DNA of 64,000 nt from Prunus persica (GCF_000346465.2 NC_034012.1:7352800-7416799), one strand, 5' to 3'. Positions 23,689 to 34,600 are shown, counted from the stretch's first letter. Numbers and translations are program-made. The notes: a model not told the origin generated them from the sequence alone.

Positions 23689-25096
23689 ATGGAAGCGTTT
23701 AGCTTTGAGAGACAGATTAAGCATTACAACAGCTATCAGAAGATACTCTTAGTGGGAGAAGGAGACTTCTCTTTTGCCGTTTGCTTAGCCAGAGCTTTTG
23801 ACTTGGCTGTCAACATGTTTGTGACTTCTCTCGACTCCAGAGGTAATTTTAGATCACCGTTGACTTCCGAATAGTTCAATTTTTAATCATTATTTCTGCC
23901 CAATTTACTTGGTTTTCAAGCAACCCAGTTGGAAATTTAAATAAAAACAACCAATTAACTCTAAATTTGGTTACTTTTTCTGTCTGCAATTCAACTCTTT
24001 GTCTGGTGTTAGAATTTACGTTTTGATAGGGACCAAAGATGTTGTCTTTCAAAAAGAGAAAAAAAAAGACCTGGAAGGTTCCTGATTGAGGGGTCCTAAG
24101 ATTTAATTTTTTGTTTAAACGAGAGGGTTTCTGAATCCTGATTGAAATCCTTTGCGTCCCAATTGTAGAGTCATTAGTGGTTAAGTAATAGTTAAAGGGG
24201 GCCAGAGATGCAATCTTTTATTTTATTTATGAAAAAAAAATTAGAGGGTTCCTTATTGAATCCTTTGCATGCTAATTGTAGAGTCTTTGATGCTGAATTA
24301 TTCAAAAGCTATGAGCAAGGTGATGGAATTAGAGGCCAGGGGATGCAAAGTATTGCTTGAGGTGGATGTCCACAGCATGAGCCAACACCCTTTCTTAATT
24401 AGTGAACGCTTTGATCGCATAATATATAATTTTCCTCATGTCGGTTACTTGCACGGTCCCTTTTCTGCTGAATGCAACGGGTTCCAAAATCGGTAAGTTC
24501 ACTCAAACCCATATATGCAGCCATTTTTGTAAGAATCATGGTATATGCACTATGGTATTTGGGTTCATAATGTGTTTATTTAAGCGGAAAGGGTTTAGTG
24601 TTTAGGATTTGTATTAGAAGGATAGTTAAATCAAGAATTGAAACATTGTAGTTTTGAGCATAAGCAGAACACTAGCACACAAAAATGTAAACAGAGGATT
24701 TCGAATTCTATATGAAATTCATGCATTTTCAGGTTTCATCAGGATCTGATAAGGGGATTCCTCCAGAATGCAAGCCAAATTCTTACCGCGATAGGAGAAA
24801 TTCATGTGACACACAAGACAACATTTCCTTTCAGTGAACAGAAAATAGTGGAGTTAGCACAAGAGGTTGGGTTATATCTGGTTCATGAAGAACATTTCTC
24901 ACTTTTGGATTATCCAGCTTATGAAAATAAGAGAGGAGCTTGGATTTGTGATCAACCTTTTCCTGTGGGAATGTGTATAACCTTCAAATTTGCCAAGCTG
25001 CACAGTTATACCACTTCCGGTTTCAACCTTGGCATTACTGCTCCGGGTCCATGGTCTGGATATTCTGGAATTATTGGTCCTCACATGCAATGGTAA
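23689..25096 (+). CDS. BMT5-like Rossmann methyltransferase-domain protein, copy D
   Basis: Exons 23689-23842, 24282-24492 and 24733-25096 give 242 aa with conserved phases. Motif I GEGDFSF is at residues 23-29, IIYNFPHVG in exon 2, HVTHK in exon 3, and the tail is type 1 (GITAPGPWSGYSGIIGP). Several otherwise conserved positions differ: FDLAVNMFVTSLDS for FGLAVNMVATSLDS, W-to-R at the exon 2/3 junction (CG+G), and CITFKFAKL for CSTFKFAKL. The frame is open, but the changes suggest relaxed constraint. The end (CAATGGTAAGCC) again reads as a possible donor; a short exon 4 at 25195-25219 would encode VNTPKEL. Confidence 0.8.
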
Positions 25097-25254
25097 GCCC
25101 CAGCACATGAATTTTGTTTTCTTTTATTTAAATTTGTTGTGATTTTTAATACTACAATGAGCAAGCGACTTGCGTGAGCCTAAATCGTTTTCAGGGTTAA
25201 TACACCAAAAGAGCTATGATGTTCCTTCATTGAATCACTTACCATAATAAGCAT

Positions 25255-26221
25255 ATGACTGTACCCATTATTTACAGTGATGTTACTGGGAATATGCCAA
25301 AATATATAAGTACTATTGAATATAGCAAGGCTTATAGCAGTTATCAGAAGATACTCTTAGTGGGAGAAGGAGACTTCTCCTTTGCAGCTTGCTTAGCTAG
25401 GGCATTTGGCTCTGCTGCCAACATAGTTGCAACTTCTCTCGACTCCAGAGGTAATTGGATCAACGTTGACTGTTTCATACAAAAAAGAAAAAGAAAACCC
25501 AAATGAAGATTACAAGTTATATACTTGCATAACTAAGATTATTCTTCTATTAAAATTAAATGGTTCCTGTAGTAAAATCCTTTATGTGTCTGTATTATAT
25601 TTGCAGAGTTTTTAATGGTGAACTATTCAAAAGCTATGAGCAACTTAAAGGAATTAGAGAACAGGGGATGCACAATTTTGCATTGTGTGGATTGCAAAAC
25701 AATGAACCTTCACCCTTGCCTTTATAATAAGCGGTTTGATCGGATAATCTATAATTTTCCTCACTCGGGTTACTCGAATGGTCTCTCTTCGTCTGAATAT
25801 AGCATTTTCCAAATTTTGTAGGTTCAAGCAAACTAATCCATTTATGCAACATTATATTTCTTTAAAATAAAAGAGTACTATGATCAATTGGATTAAAATT
25901 AAACCATGGATTTTCAGGTCACATCAGAATTTGGTGAGGGCATACTTCAAGAGTGCTCGAGAAATGCTGACCGAAACAGGAGAAGTTCATGTGACACACA
26001 AGACAACATATCCGTTCAGTGAATGGAACATAGTGACGTTAGCGCTAGAGGCTGGGCTATTTTTGGTCGACGTAGAGAGTTTCTCATTATGGAATTATCC
26101 AGGTTATCAGAATAAGAGAGGGGCTGGAATATGTGACCAAACTTTTCCTGTTGGAAAGTCTAGCACCTTCAAATTTTCCAAGTACCTCCCAGTTTCCTCC
26201 TCGATGGTTCGAGAGTACTAG
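25255..26221 (+). CDS. BMT5-like protein, copy E, with chimeric 5' end
   Basis: Exons 25255-25450, 25607-25817 and 25918-26221 give 236 aa; starting at the in-frame ATG 25294 gives 223 aa. From SSYQKILLVGEGDFSF onward it is a normal family member with IIYNFPHSG, HVTHK and PVGKSSTFKFSKY. The usual N-terminus (MEVFSFERKIKHY) is absent. In its place is MPKYISTIEYSKAY, which matches the non-coding 3' flank of other copies (around 32373 and 42385) up to the shared bases TATAG. The gene therefore starts in the 3' flank of copy D, 158 bp after its stop, and has no normal upstream region. It ends early (SSSMVREY) without either standard tail. Expression is uncertain. Confidence 0.7.
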
Positions 26222-26569
26222 TTGTCCATGGTTGATGCTCTAGGCCACATCATGCTTTGTTTTAGTTTAGTTGAAGTTTGTTGTGATTTTGAACCCTGTA
26301 ATGTTTAAGCAAGTGAATTTCGTAAGCCGAATTGTTTTCTGTTTATTGCATCAATAGAGTTGAAACATTACTGGTTTTCCAGCAAGGCCCAAATTTATTA
26401 AATAACACAACATGGAAATGGAACATGACCAGACTTAGAAAGAACATTAAAATAGGAAACCTTTCAATTACCAACTTGCACGCGTATTGGAGTTTTTTTG
26501 TATGCTTTTAAGATCAAATTGGGAGGTTAACAGTTTTCCCTGACCTGCAAGATATTCAATAGTTCAAGC

Positions 26570-27544
26570 AGTTCCATTAAGCACTACAACAGCAACACAA
26601 ATCTGAGCAACCTCCTCTCTTGATATCTGACCCTGCATATATATAAATACTATAAATCATGACATTCAGATATTATTATTATTATAAGGGAAAGAAAGAG
26701 CAATACATGTCATCACAGGCATACAACAAAGAGAGATTATATACCATTATATTGTCTCCCTGGTAGAAAATGAGATCTGCTCCGGCAGGCTCCTCAGTTA
26801 ATGCACAAGGCCTCACAATTGTATATGGTATTCCATTTCCCGTATTAAGTCCTCCCCCTTCTCCAAAACTTATCAATGTACAAAATCGAAAGAGCTAAAT
26901 CTGACCCAGAAAAAGAAAAATAACAGAAAAGAGCTAAGAAGTGGTATTTTGATACACTGATTATATATAAAAATATCAAACAGCGTGCACTGAATTAGTA
27001 TGAAACCTTCAACTTGCATGTCAGTATAAAATCCAATTCCTTGTTTAAGTGAATAGCAGGAGGTTGTTTACTTGGATCAAATCCAGGCCTGTCAGGTCGG
27101 GTAACTCCTGCAGAACCTAGGTGTACGAACCTACACGGAACACAAGCAAATAGATTCTTTAAAGACTAAAACAGAAAGTGCACCTAGCAGATCAATTATG
27201 TTTAGTCATAAGAAGATAATCCAACAAAATGAAAAGAATGTGAAACCTGGGAGTAATAGGCTCTTTTAGATACGCTCGTATGCTTGATAATGGGAGCTTA
27301 AATGCCCCTTCCACAAAAGTAGGATTTAGTTTCCCATCAAATTCAAACTTTCTGAACATGATCTGCCATAATTTTGAATCCCATCAATAAACATAGAAGA
27401 AAATGAAGTTAAGGAATAGACTAAAAGAAAGTGGCTGCAGAAATGTGCCTGCAATGACACAATATTGCTGGGGTCAAAAGGTGGTGCATCTGATACAGTT
27501 ATTACTCGAAATATTGGCTTCAAAGAAGAAAATGGCACACGTAC
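26570..27544 (-). pseudogene. CIA30/NmrA-type NAD(P)-binding protein fragment
   Basis: Minus-strand exon remnants in the order of the plant CIA30-domain/NmrA-like protein (At4g18810-type, recalled): 27544-27449 (VPFSSLKPIFRVITVSDAPP), 27362-27247 (FRKFEFDGKLNPTFVEGAFK), 27130-27007 (FVHLGSAGVTRPDRPGFDPS), ~26862-26753 (IPYTIVRPCALTEEPAGADL), 26632 to ~26570 (GQISREEVAQICVAVV). The GEDLIRES-to-IPYT junction has lost two bases, so the frame breaks. The donor after the first exon is GC rather than GT. The 5' part is cut off by the minisatellite and the 3' end runs into array flank. It is a dead fragment of a gene of roughly 600 aa. Confidence 0.75.
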
Positions 27545-27644
27545 CTAGAAAAAAATGTGACAGATTACTAATGGAGTTTGAGATAGATGCAAAGATAGAT
27601 GTAAAAATGAGACTTGTGCGAACAATTAGCAAAGATAGATGAAG

Positions 27645-28450
27645 TTTGAAAAATCGCTAGGCAGTAGGCTAAAAGAACAAAAGAAAATAACCAGACCCTG
27701 GCACCCAGACCCTAAACCCTAAAGAACCAGACAAACCCTGGCACCCAGACCTGCCTAGCGCCGCCTAGACCCGCCTAGCGCCGCCAGACCCGCCTAGCGC
27801 CGCCTAGACCCGCCTAGCGCCGCCAGACCCGTCTAGCGCCGCCCAGACCCTCCCAGCGCCGCCCAGATCCTCCCATCGCCGCCTAGACCTGCTGTGCAGT
27901 GCATGAGTTTGAAAAATCGCTAGGCAGTAGGCTTAAAGAACAAAAGAAAAAAACCAAACCCACGTCCCTGGCACCCAGACCCCCTTAGCACCTCCTAGAC
28001 CCGCCTAGCGCCGCCCAGAACCGCTCAGCGCCATCCAGAACCACCTAGCACCGCCCAGACCCTCCTAGCGCCGCCTAGACCTGCCCTGCAGTGCATGAGT
28101 TTGAAAAATCGTTAGGCAGTAGGCTTAAAGAACAAAAGAAAAGAACCAGACCCACCCTGGCACCCAAACTCGCCTAGCGCCGCCTAGACCCGCCTAGAGC
28201 CGGCCAGACCCGCCTAGCGCTGCCCAGACCCGCCTAGCGTCGACCAGACCCTCCCAGCGCCGCCCAGACCCTCCCAGCGCCGCCCAGACCTGCCTTGCAG
28301 TGCATGAGTTTGAAAAATCGCTAGGCAGTAGGCTTAAAGAACAAAAGAAAAGAACCAGACCCACCCCGGCACCCAGACCCGCCTAGCGCTTCCTAGACCC
28401 GCCTAGCACCGCCCAGACCCGCCTAGCGCGGCCCAGACCTGCCCAGGCCA
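27645..28450. repeat. GC-rich nested minisatellite
   Basis: Four higher-order units each begin with TTTGAAAAATCG(C/T)TAGGCAGTAGGC, at 27649, 27908, 28101 and 28310 (spacing 259, 193 and 209 bp). Each continues with AAAGAACAAAAGAAA. Inside each unit are several ~20-bp subrepeats of the form AGACCCGCCTAGCGCCGCC with small variants. Its GC content contrasts sharply with the AT-rich surroundings. No open frame of note was seen. Confidence 0.93.
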
Positions 28451-28459
28451 ATTTTTCGT

Positions 28460-28617
28460 AATGCAGGGTATGAATTGGAAGGAATGGTTTGAACAAGAGG
28501 GGATGTGTACAGTTTTGGAATTGTAGTGATGGAAACATTCACAAGAAGAAAGCCAACAGATGAGGTGTTTGTTGGGGAAATGAATTTAAAGCAATGGATT
28601 GCAACGCTTCTTACTTG
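28460..28617 (+). pseudogene. LRR receptor-like kinase fragment (kinase C-lobe)
   Basis: The frame reads DVYSFGIVVMETFTRRKPTD then EVFVGEMNLKQWIATLL. This matches subdomain IX and the following helix of EFR/FLS2-type (LRR XII) receptor kinases. Just upstream, GYELEGMV then a stop resembles the EYG-SEG-IVS segment and has lost its frame. Only ~50 codons remain directly beside the minisatellite. Nothing else of the kinase is seen, so it is a captured fragment. Confidence 0.75.
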
Positions 28618-28959
28618 GTGTGGTTGCTGCAAGCCTGCAACTACGGCCTCTTGGGTGCTTTGCCGCTGCTTTGTTAAGAATATTTATTATGTTTATGATT
28701 ATCTTGTTAAGTTGTGGAAGTCATATTCTTTAGGGACTTGGTTTAGTTGCTAGTTAATAGGAGAGTCCAAGTTGTCATGGAGTCATGGTTTCATGATGGA
28801 TATATATAGTTGATGCTGTCCAAGAAATAACTATAGAGTAATAGAAGTCCTTCCCTAAACCGTAACCCCAATCTTCCCAGGTGCAATGCGCATTCTTATA
28901 TTTTGTTTAATTGTGCCCCCGCGGTTGCTGGCAAATATGGTGAATACGACCCTTTCAAT

Positions 28960-29590
28960 TTTTACACCTTGTCGGAATTTTGGCCTAATATCTAGTGCCT
29001 GCAAATGAAAGACCGTTTTTGGCCTAATACCCCATTGCATAGAGATTTATCATCTATGGTCTATGGCCAACATATCATGATGTTAATGTGCATCCACGGT
29101 GCAGATCAGTTTTACCAGCTCAAGGGGATTTCATTGGCGAACAATTCAAGATTGCGGTTTTATTTTTTGTTTTTGGTTTTTGTTCAACGTTTTCTTTTTC
29201 AACTTTACACATATGACTCAAATTTTGCAGGAAATAGCTTGTTTTGTCAAGCTGAAAGAGTACTGGTTAAATCCAACAGCGAAGGATTTGACTGAGACTA
29301 CAAAACTTTGGAAAAACAGTGGAAAGTCCATGATAAATACTCTGATCTGCTTGCTAAAGACTACTTCAGTTTAGCATTCAAATTTTATGAAGACGTTAAT
29401 GTGACAAAGATGCTTGAGGATGCTGGAGTTTCAGTTGGGATGGATTTTTATTATGGCTTGACCATTCAAGTGATAGGGCAAAAGACTAACAAATTTGCAA
29501 ATATAAAGTGTTATAATGGAATGTTGTGGGAAGTTCGAATCTGCTTCGAAAAAGATGGAATGTTTCGGGACTGTAACATGGTGTTTTGGT
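28960..29590 (+). pseudogene. RNase T2 / S-RNase-like fragment, active site degraded
   Basis: One frame (29308-29560) reads KQWKVHDKYSDLLAKDYFSL, then FKFYEDVNVTKMLEDAGVSV and LWEVRICFEKDGM. This follows the order of plant RNase T2 enzymes, where the second catalytic block is KHGTCS, followed by YF-L---Y, the N-I/VT-L-AG helix and L-EV-ICF. Here KHGTCS is HDKYS, so the active site is gone. Upstream, TTTTGGCCTAAT at ~28974-28985 may be a remnant of the first block (IHGLWPN). Frames change between the pieces. The assignment is from recalled motifs and is moderate. Confidence 0.5.
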
Positions 29591-29599
29591 CCACTTAGT

Positions 29600-31021
29600 C
29601 GTGTTGTGAGTTCGAATTTTTTATGTATATTTTTTGTTAGAGGGTCCCTCACAAATGAAATCTTGGCTCCACCACTAATCTGTGGTAAGCATTCTTTTTC
29701 TTCTTTCTTTTTCAATTGAAACGATCTTCTTTTTTTCTTTTTCTTATTTTTTTGGAAAGTTACTTTGAAGCATTCATACAAAATGCTTTCATCATCATTA
29801 ATTCTTCTTCTTCTTCTTCTTCTTCTTTTTAAAATAGATGCCTTAATGTACTCCATAGGGAAAATTATTCCAAACGTGTTCCACATTCTCAGATGTAGAT
29901 TCCATAGCTGTGAAGGTTTTTCCTCTTTCTTCACATCACAAGACAGTGATTTAGAAGTTCCCATAGAGTCCTTCCAAATATCTTAAGGCTTTGTTTGTGC
30001 CGATCCTCCCCAACTGAACCTCCACTAGCATCATTATCATCCGCAGGAAAATATGCAGATATTTCTTCTAAGAAAATCGCATACAATGGCATAGAGAACG
30101 AAGACCACAAGCATATAAATTAATTTTTTATATATAAAGAAAGTATACTCTTTGAGCACGATTTCAGTATTGTGCCAAAAGGGTCTGTACAAAAGTTACA
30201 TCAATTGAAAAGTGTGTCGGAATAGATGCACAAATCCCTTATTCGTGCTCTAAACTTTTGCTACTGATCACAGATTTGTGCTCTATGAGCAAAAGAAACT
30301 CCTATAGAGGAAACCGACCATGGCTGCACTGTAGCTATTGGTATTAAGCACAAATATTTGTGCTTTTAAACTTGAAAGCGCACAAATATTGTAGTAGTGT
30401 CGTGTTGCGGATACAAATTGATTCCACACTCAACATTCATTTACGTGGTCGTCCCCTTGAGGGGTTTCCACCGAATGAAGTAGGAGATTGAACATGATTT
30501 ACAAGAGTTACTTCTTTAACTAAATAAAAAGTAAGGCAGCCTAAAAGTAAAGTATAAATTAAAATAAAAGTAAAGTAGAAGTACAAAGAGATTTACTTCA
30601 ACGTCCTCAATGAAAGTAAGGGCAGCATGAACACAAACCCGAAGCAATCAATCTGACCAGATTTTTCAATACAAACAGATGCTCTCTTGACTTCTTTTAG
30701 TTTTCCAATTCAAAATTCAAAATGCAAATCAGTTTTTGCAAACCCAACAACTACTACATCACTGTGTGAAACGAGCAGATTCCTTTCATGCACTATCTCT
30801 GTCAACTTTTTTTTTTTCCTTCACGTTCAAAAGTACATCCTTTTTTTTGGTCGAATTATCGTTTTATATAGCTTTAAAATACCAAACTTTAAGTAGAGAT
30901 GGTGTTTTAATTTGTAAGCGTTCGACGTGTATTAATACCGACTCAAACTGTTTTAAGTCCCAAAAGAGAAAAAAAAAAGGAATTCTGGGAAAGTTGAAGA
31001 AGAAGAGAAAATCAAATCAGA
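29600..31021. other. Spacer upstream of copy F; right part is a duplicated array flank
   Basis: 29640-30120 shows no recognisable gene, only T-rich runs and a (TTC)n tract near 29803-29826. 30410-30965 aligns with 35436-36065, upstream of copy J (ATGAAGTAGGAGATTGAACA, AAGTACATCCTTTTT). It is therefore a shared upstream flank that may carry the promoter of these units. Confidence 0.7.
30160..30403. mobile_element. Possible CACTA-type transposon end (non-autonomous)
   Basis: 30387-30403 reads CAAATATTGTAGTAGTG, whose reverse complement CACTACTACAATATTTG has the form of a CACTA-superfamily terminus. Inside it are several subterminal motifs around TTTGTGCTC / GCACAAAT (near 30165, 30228, 30268, 30330, 30350 and 30381), including GCACAAATATTTGTGC. 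The conserved array flank resumes just after 30403. I could not find the opposite terminus or a transposase, so this may be one end of a decayed element. Confidence 0.5.
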
Positions 31022-32246
31022 ATGGAAGTGTTTAGCTTTGAGAAAAAGATTAAGCATTACAGCAGCTATCAGAAGATACTCTTAGCCGGAGAAGGAGACT
31101 TCTCTTTTTCTGTTTGCTTAGCTAGAGCTTTTGGCTTGGCTGTCAACATGGTTGCGACTTCTCTCGACTCCAGAGGTAATTTTAGATCACCATTGACTTG
31201 TGTCAACGTCCAAGTCCTTCAATTTTTACTCTTTATTTATGCCCATTTCTTTGGTTTTCAAGCAACCCAATTTTAAAATTTAAATAAAAACAACCAACTA
31301 ACTCTAAATTTGGTTAGTTTATCTGTCTGCAATTTAACTCTGTGTCAGGTTTTAGAAGTTACATTTTGGTAATGACCCAAAGGAAATAATAGATAGAGGG
31401 GACCAAAGATGTTGTCTTTCAAAAAGAGAAAAAAAAACCTGGAAGGTTGCTTATTGAATCTTTGCATTGCATGCTAATTGCAGAGTCTTTGATGCTGAAT
31501 TATTCAAAAGCTATGAGCAATGTGAAGGAGTTAGAGGCCAGGGGATGCAAAGTATTGCATGAGGTGGATGTCCACAGCATGAGCCAACACCCTTTCTTGA
31601 TTAGGGTATGCTTTGATCGCATAATCTATAATTTTCCTCACGCCGGTTTCTTTTCTTCTGAACGCAACAGGTTACAAATTTGGTAAGTTCAAACAAACCC
31701 ATATATCCAGCCCTTTTTAAGAATCATGGTATATGCTCTATGGTATTTTGTGTTCATAATGTGTTTATTTTAGGAGAAAGGGTTTAGGATTATATTAGAA
31801 GGGTAATTAAATGAAGAATGGAAACAATTGTAGTTTTGAGCATAAGCAGAACACTAGCACAAAAATGTAGACAGAGGATTTTGAATTCTAAATGAAATTC
31901 ATGCATTTTCAGGTTTCATCGGGATTTGGTCAGGGGATTCCTCAAGAATGCATGCGAAATGCTGACTGCTATAGGAGAAATTCATGTGACACACAAGACA
32001 ACATTTCCTTTCAGTGAATGGAAAATAGTGGAGTTAGCAAAAGAGGTTGGGTTATATCTGGTTGATGAAGAACAGTTCTCACTATTGGATTATCCAGGTT
32101 ATGAAAATAAGAGAGGAGCTGGGATGTGTGATAAAACTTTTCATGTTGGAATGTGTAGCACCTTCAAATTTGCCAAGCTGTTGTACAGTTCTACCACTTC
32201 ATGGTCTGGATGTTCTGGAATTAATGGTCCTCACATGCAACGGTAA
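31022..32246 (+). CDS. BMT5-like Rossmann methyltransferase-domain protein, copy F
   Basis: Exons 31022-31175, 31484-31682 and 31913-32246 give 228 aa, all in frame. Motif I is preceded by AGEGDFSF where others have VGEGDFSF. NFPHAG is kept, but four codons after it (YLHGP) are reduced, giving GFFSSERN. HVTHK and DYPGYENKRGAG are kept. The type-1 tail is shortened: the FHLGITASGP part is missing, leaving STTSWSGCSGINGPHMQR. Intron 1 is shorter than in B and L and lacks most of the decoy exon-2 repeats. Its upstream flank is shared with copy J. Confidence 0.82.
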
Positions 32247-32298
32247 GCCCCATCATAGAAATTTTGTTTTCTTCTATTTCAATTTGTTGAAATCTGGC

Positions 32299-32666
32299 AG
32301 GGACGAATACCTCGGTAGGGTGGGTACATAGGCAACGGACTCCGTTGCCGAAGTCAAATTTTGGCACTGTGGATGTTACCGGGATATGCCAAAATATACA
32401 AGTACTATTATTGGATATAGCAAGGCCTTATAGTTCAAGGGGTAGAGCACTTGAATTTTCTCCTGTGCTTTTGCTTAACTTGTTGAAAGAAAGTAAGCAC
32501 ATAAGAATTATAGATCAGGGGATGCAAAATATTCCATGGAGTAGATTAATGAGACGTGATTTAGTTTCAAGTTTTATTTGTATTTATTTCATAGATTTGT
32601 TGTATATATTCCTTGTCTCTCAAGGACTTGATTCTGACAGGGACGAATACCTCGGTAGGGTGGGTG
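32299..32666 (+). repeat. Pair of ~29-bp direct repeats
   Basis: CAGGGACGAATACCTCGGTA followed by GGGTGGGT occurs at ~32298 and again at ~32637, about 338 bp apart and on the same strand. The intervening sequence carries a piece of array 3' flank (ATGCCAAAATATACAAG) and an exon-2 scrap. It could mark a small duplication or an insertion footprint. Confidence 0.7.
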
Positions 32667-33171
32667 CAAGTAAAATCATGTACGTACGTTTTCTTATCGA
32701 TCATGATCACATGATAAAGGTGGCAACCGAGCTAATCGGGTCATGCTGACCTACTTAAATTGAGCTCACTACTCGTGCTTCATACCCGTTCGGCCTTGCC
32801 CAAATAGCATGTACTCTAGGCCCATCTTCTAAGTTCATTAGATTAAAATCACGCTCTCTCTTTTTTTAATTTTCAGGTTGCATCAGAATTTTGTGATGGG
32901 ATACTTGAATAGTTCCAGTGAGATGCACAGGGCTTCATATCCTTTCAGTGACTGGGAAATGGAGAAGTTAACAAAAGAGGTTGGCTTGTTTTTGGTTAAA
33001 GAAGAAGAGTTCTCACCATGGGACTGTTCATGTGCTGCTTCCAGTTTCCACCCTGGTACTTTGACCATTAGTTTATGGTCAGTTGACATAGTAGATATGG
33101 CTTGTTCTTATTTAGAGAGCTTGGAAAGGAAGAAGCCAAAGCATGGCCACAAGAATTTGAGACCTCCATAA
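32508..33171 (+). pseudogene. BMT5-like pseudogene, copy G: exon-2 scrap and exon 3
   Basis: An exon-2 scrap at ~32511-32550 reads in part RGCKIFHGV-like (GGGGATGCAAAATATTCCATGG). Exon 3 starts after TTTTCAG at 32877 and is open to 33171: LHQNFVMGYLNSSSEMHRAS, then YPFSDWEMEKLTKEVGLFLV, then the type-2 tail ending GHKNLRPP-stop. It lacks the block with TETGEVHVTHKT and the PGYxNKRGAG block, both conserved in all intact copies. Exon 1 and most of exon 2 are absent. Confidence 0.85.
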
Positions 33172-33856
33172 GATTTGAAGATTTCCAATATCACAATCCT
33201 GACTACCGTTGTTAGAGCATCTAAGGAAAATGTCAAATGTAAAATATTAAATTGAAATTCTTGTAAAAATATATATATAAATATATAAAATTGAAATTTT
33301 ATAGCTTATATGGCAATTTATTCCACCGGGCCAATGTGTCTTTTGTATTTAATAAAATAAGCAATAAATAAAGCAATAGTAACTTAAGGCATAATCTAGG
33401 TGGTGAGCAATAAATAAACCTTTGGTTAATGTGTTGATGTCAAAATAACATCTCATAAAGGTTGATCTTAAATATTATTTTAATATTTTTTAACATTGGG
33501 CTCCACTATAAATTTTCCTCTTTTAAAGTTTTATCCATTGTACTAGCCCAATTTTCTTTAAAACTTTAATAAAATAATATAGTATTTGACATTTTTTTTG
33601 GATTTAAACATTTACAAAGTGTTAAATTCTGACTCAAGCCATCAAATTCAAATTTAACATCTTTCATTTTCCGTCACCTTTGAATTTGAATTTCTTTTTA
33701 AAGTGACTTCTATTACTTTTTTCCGTCAAAATGAGGAGCAAATTGACTGTACCCATTATTTACCATAATAGTTAGTGAAAAGTGTGCATAATTTTGAAAT
33801 CTGGCATATGATTGTCCTATGATCAATTGGATTAAAATTAAACCATGGATTTTCAG
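33172..33856. other. AT-rich spacer
   Basis: No gene was recognised. 33230-33320 (AAATGTCAAATGTA...AATTGAAAT...TATGGCAATTTA) resembles 37490-37550 downstream of copy J. A shared 3' flank follows type-2-tail copies. Confidence 0.6.
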
Positions 33857-34130
33857 GTCACATCAGAATTTGGTGCGGGCATACTTCAAGAGTGCTCGAG
33901 AAGTGCTGACTGAAACAAGAGAAGTTCATGTGACACACAAGACAACATATCCGTTCAGTGAATGTAACATAGTGACGTTAGCGCTAGAGGCATTATCCTG
34001 GTTATCAGAATAAGAGAGGTGCTGGGATATGTGACCAAACTTTTCCTGTTGGAATTTCTAGCACCTTCAAATTTTCCAAGTACCATTCGCACTGCTTCCA
34101 GTTTCCTCCTCGGTGGTTGGAGAGTACTAG
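33857..34130 (+). pseudogene. BMT5-like pseudogene, copy H: exon 3 only
   Basis: This is nearly identical to exon 3 of copy E (SHQNLVRAYFKSAREVLTET, HVTHKTTYPFSE). It has lost ~41 bp between the codons for LALEA and NYPGYQ, leading to ALSWLSE-stop. The duplication with copy E extends on both sides (25880-26565 versus 33819-34475). No exons 1-2 lie upstream. Confidence 0.85.
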
Positions 34131-34474
34131 TAGTGCATGGTTGATGCTCTAGGCCACATCATGCTTTGTTTTAGTTTATTTGAAGTTTGTTGTGATTTTG
34201 AACCCTGCAATGTTTAAGCAAGTGAATTTCGTAAGCCGAATTGTTTTCTGTTTAATGCATCAGTAGAGTTGAAACATTACTGGTTTTCCAGCAAGTCCCA
34301 AATTTATTAAATAACACAACATGGAAATGGAACATGACCGGACTTAGAAAGAACATTAAAATTGGAAACCTTTCAATTACCAACTTGCACGCGTGTTGGA
34401 GTTTTTTTATATGCTTTTAAGATCAAATTGGGAGGTTAACAGTTTTCCCTGACCTGCAAGATATTCAATAGTCC

Positions 34475-34600
34475 AAGCACTACAGCAGCTTTCAGAAGAT
34501 ACTCTTTAGTTGGAGAAGGAGACTTCTTCTCTTTTGCTCTTTGCTTAGCCAGACAATTTGGCTCTGCTAGGAACATGGTTGCAACTTCTCGACTCCAGAG
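34475..34600 (+). pseudogene. BMT5-like exon-1 remnant, copy I
   Basis: Recognisable exon 1 from HYSSFQKI through motif I to ATS-DSR. It has an extra T in the motif-I codons (CTCTTTAGTTGGAGAAGG) and an extra TTC in GDFFSF. The donor GTAATT is replaced by CTATTT. It has no start context and no exons 2-3 attached in order. Confidence 0.8.

Noticed and set aside
27645..28450. CRISPR-like array reading of the GC-rich repeats
   Set aside because: Units are not regularly spaced, the 'spacers' are themselves repeats, and this is plant nuclear DNA.
29431..29964. Minus-strand open frame of 177 codons
   Set aside because: It is lysine-rich because it reads poly-T and (TTC)n tracts in reverse. Part of it is antisense to the RNase T2-like fragment.
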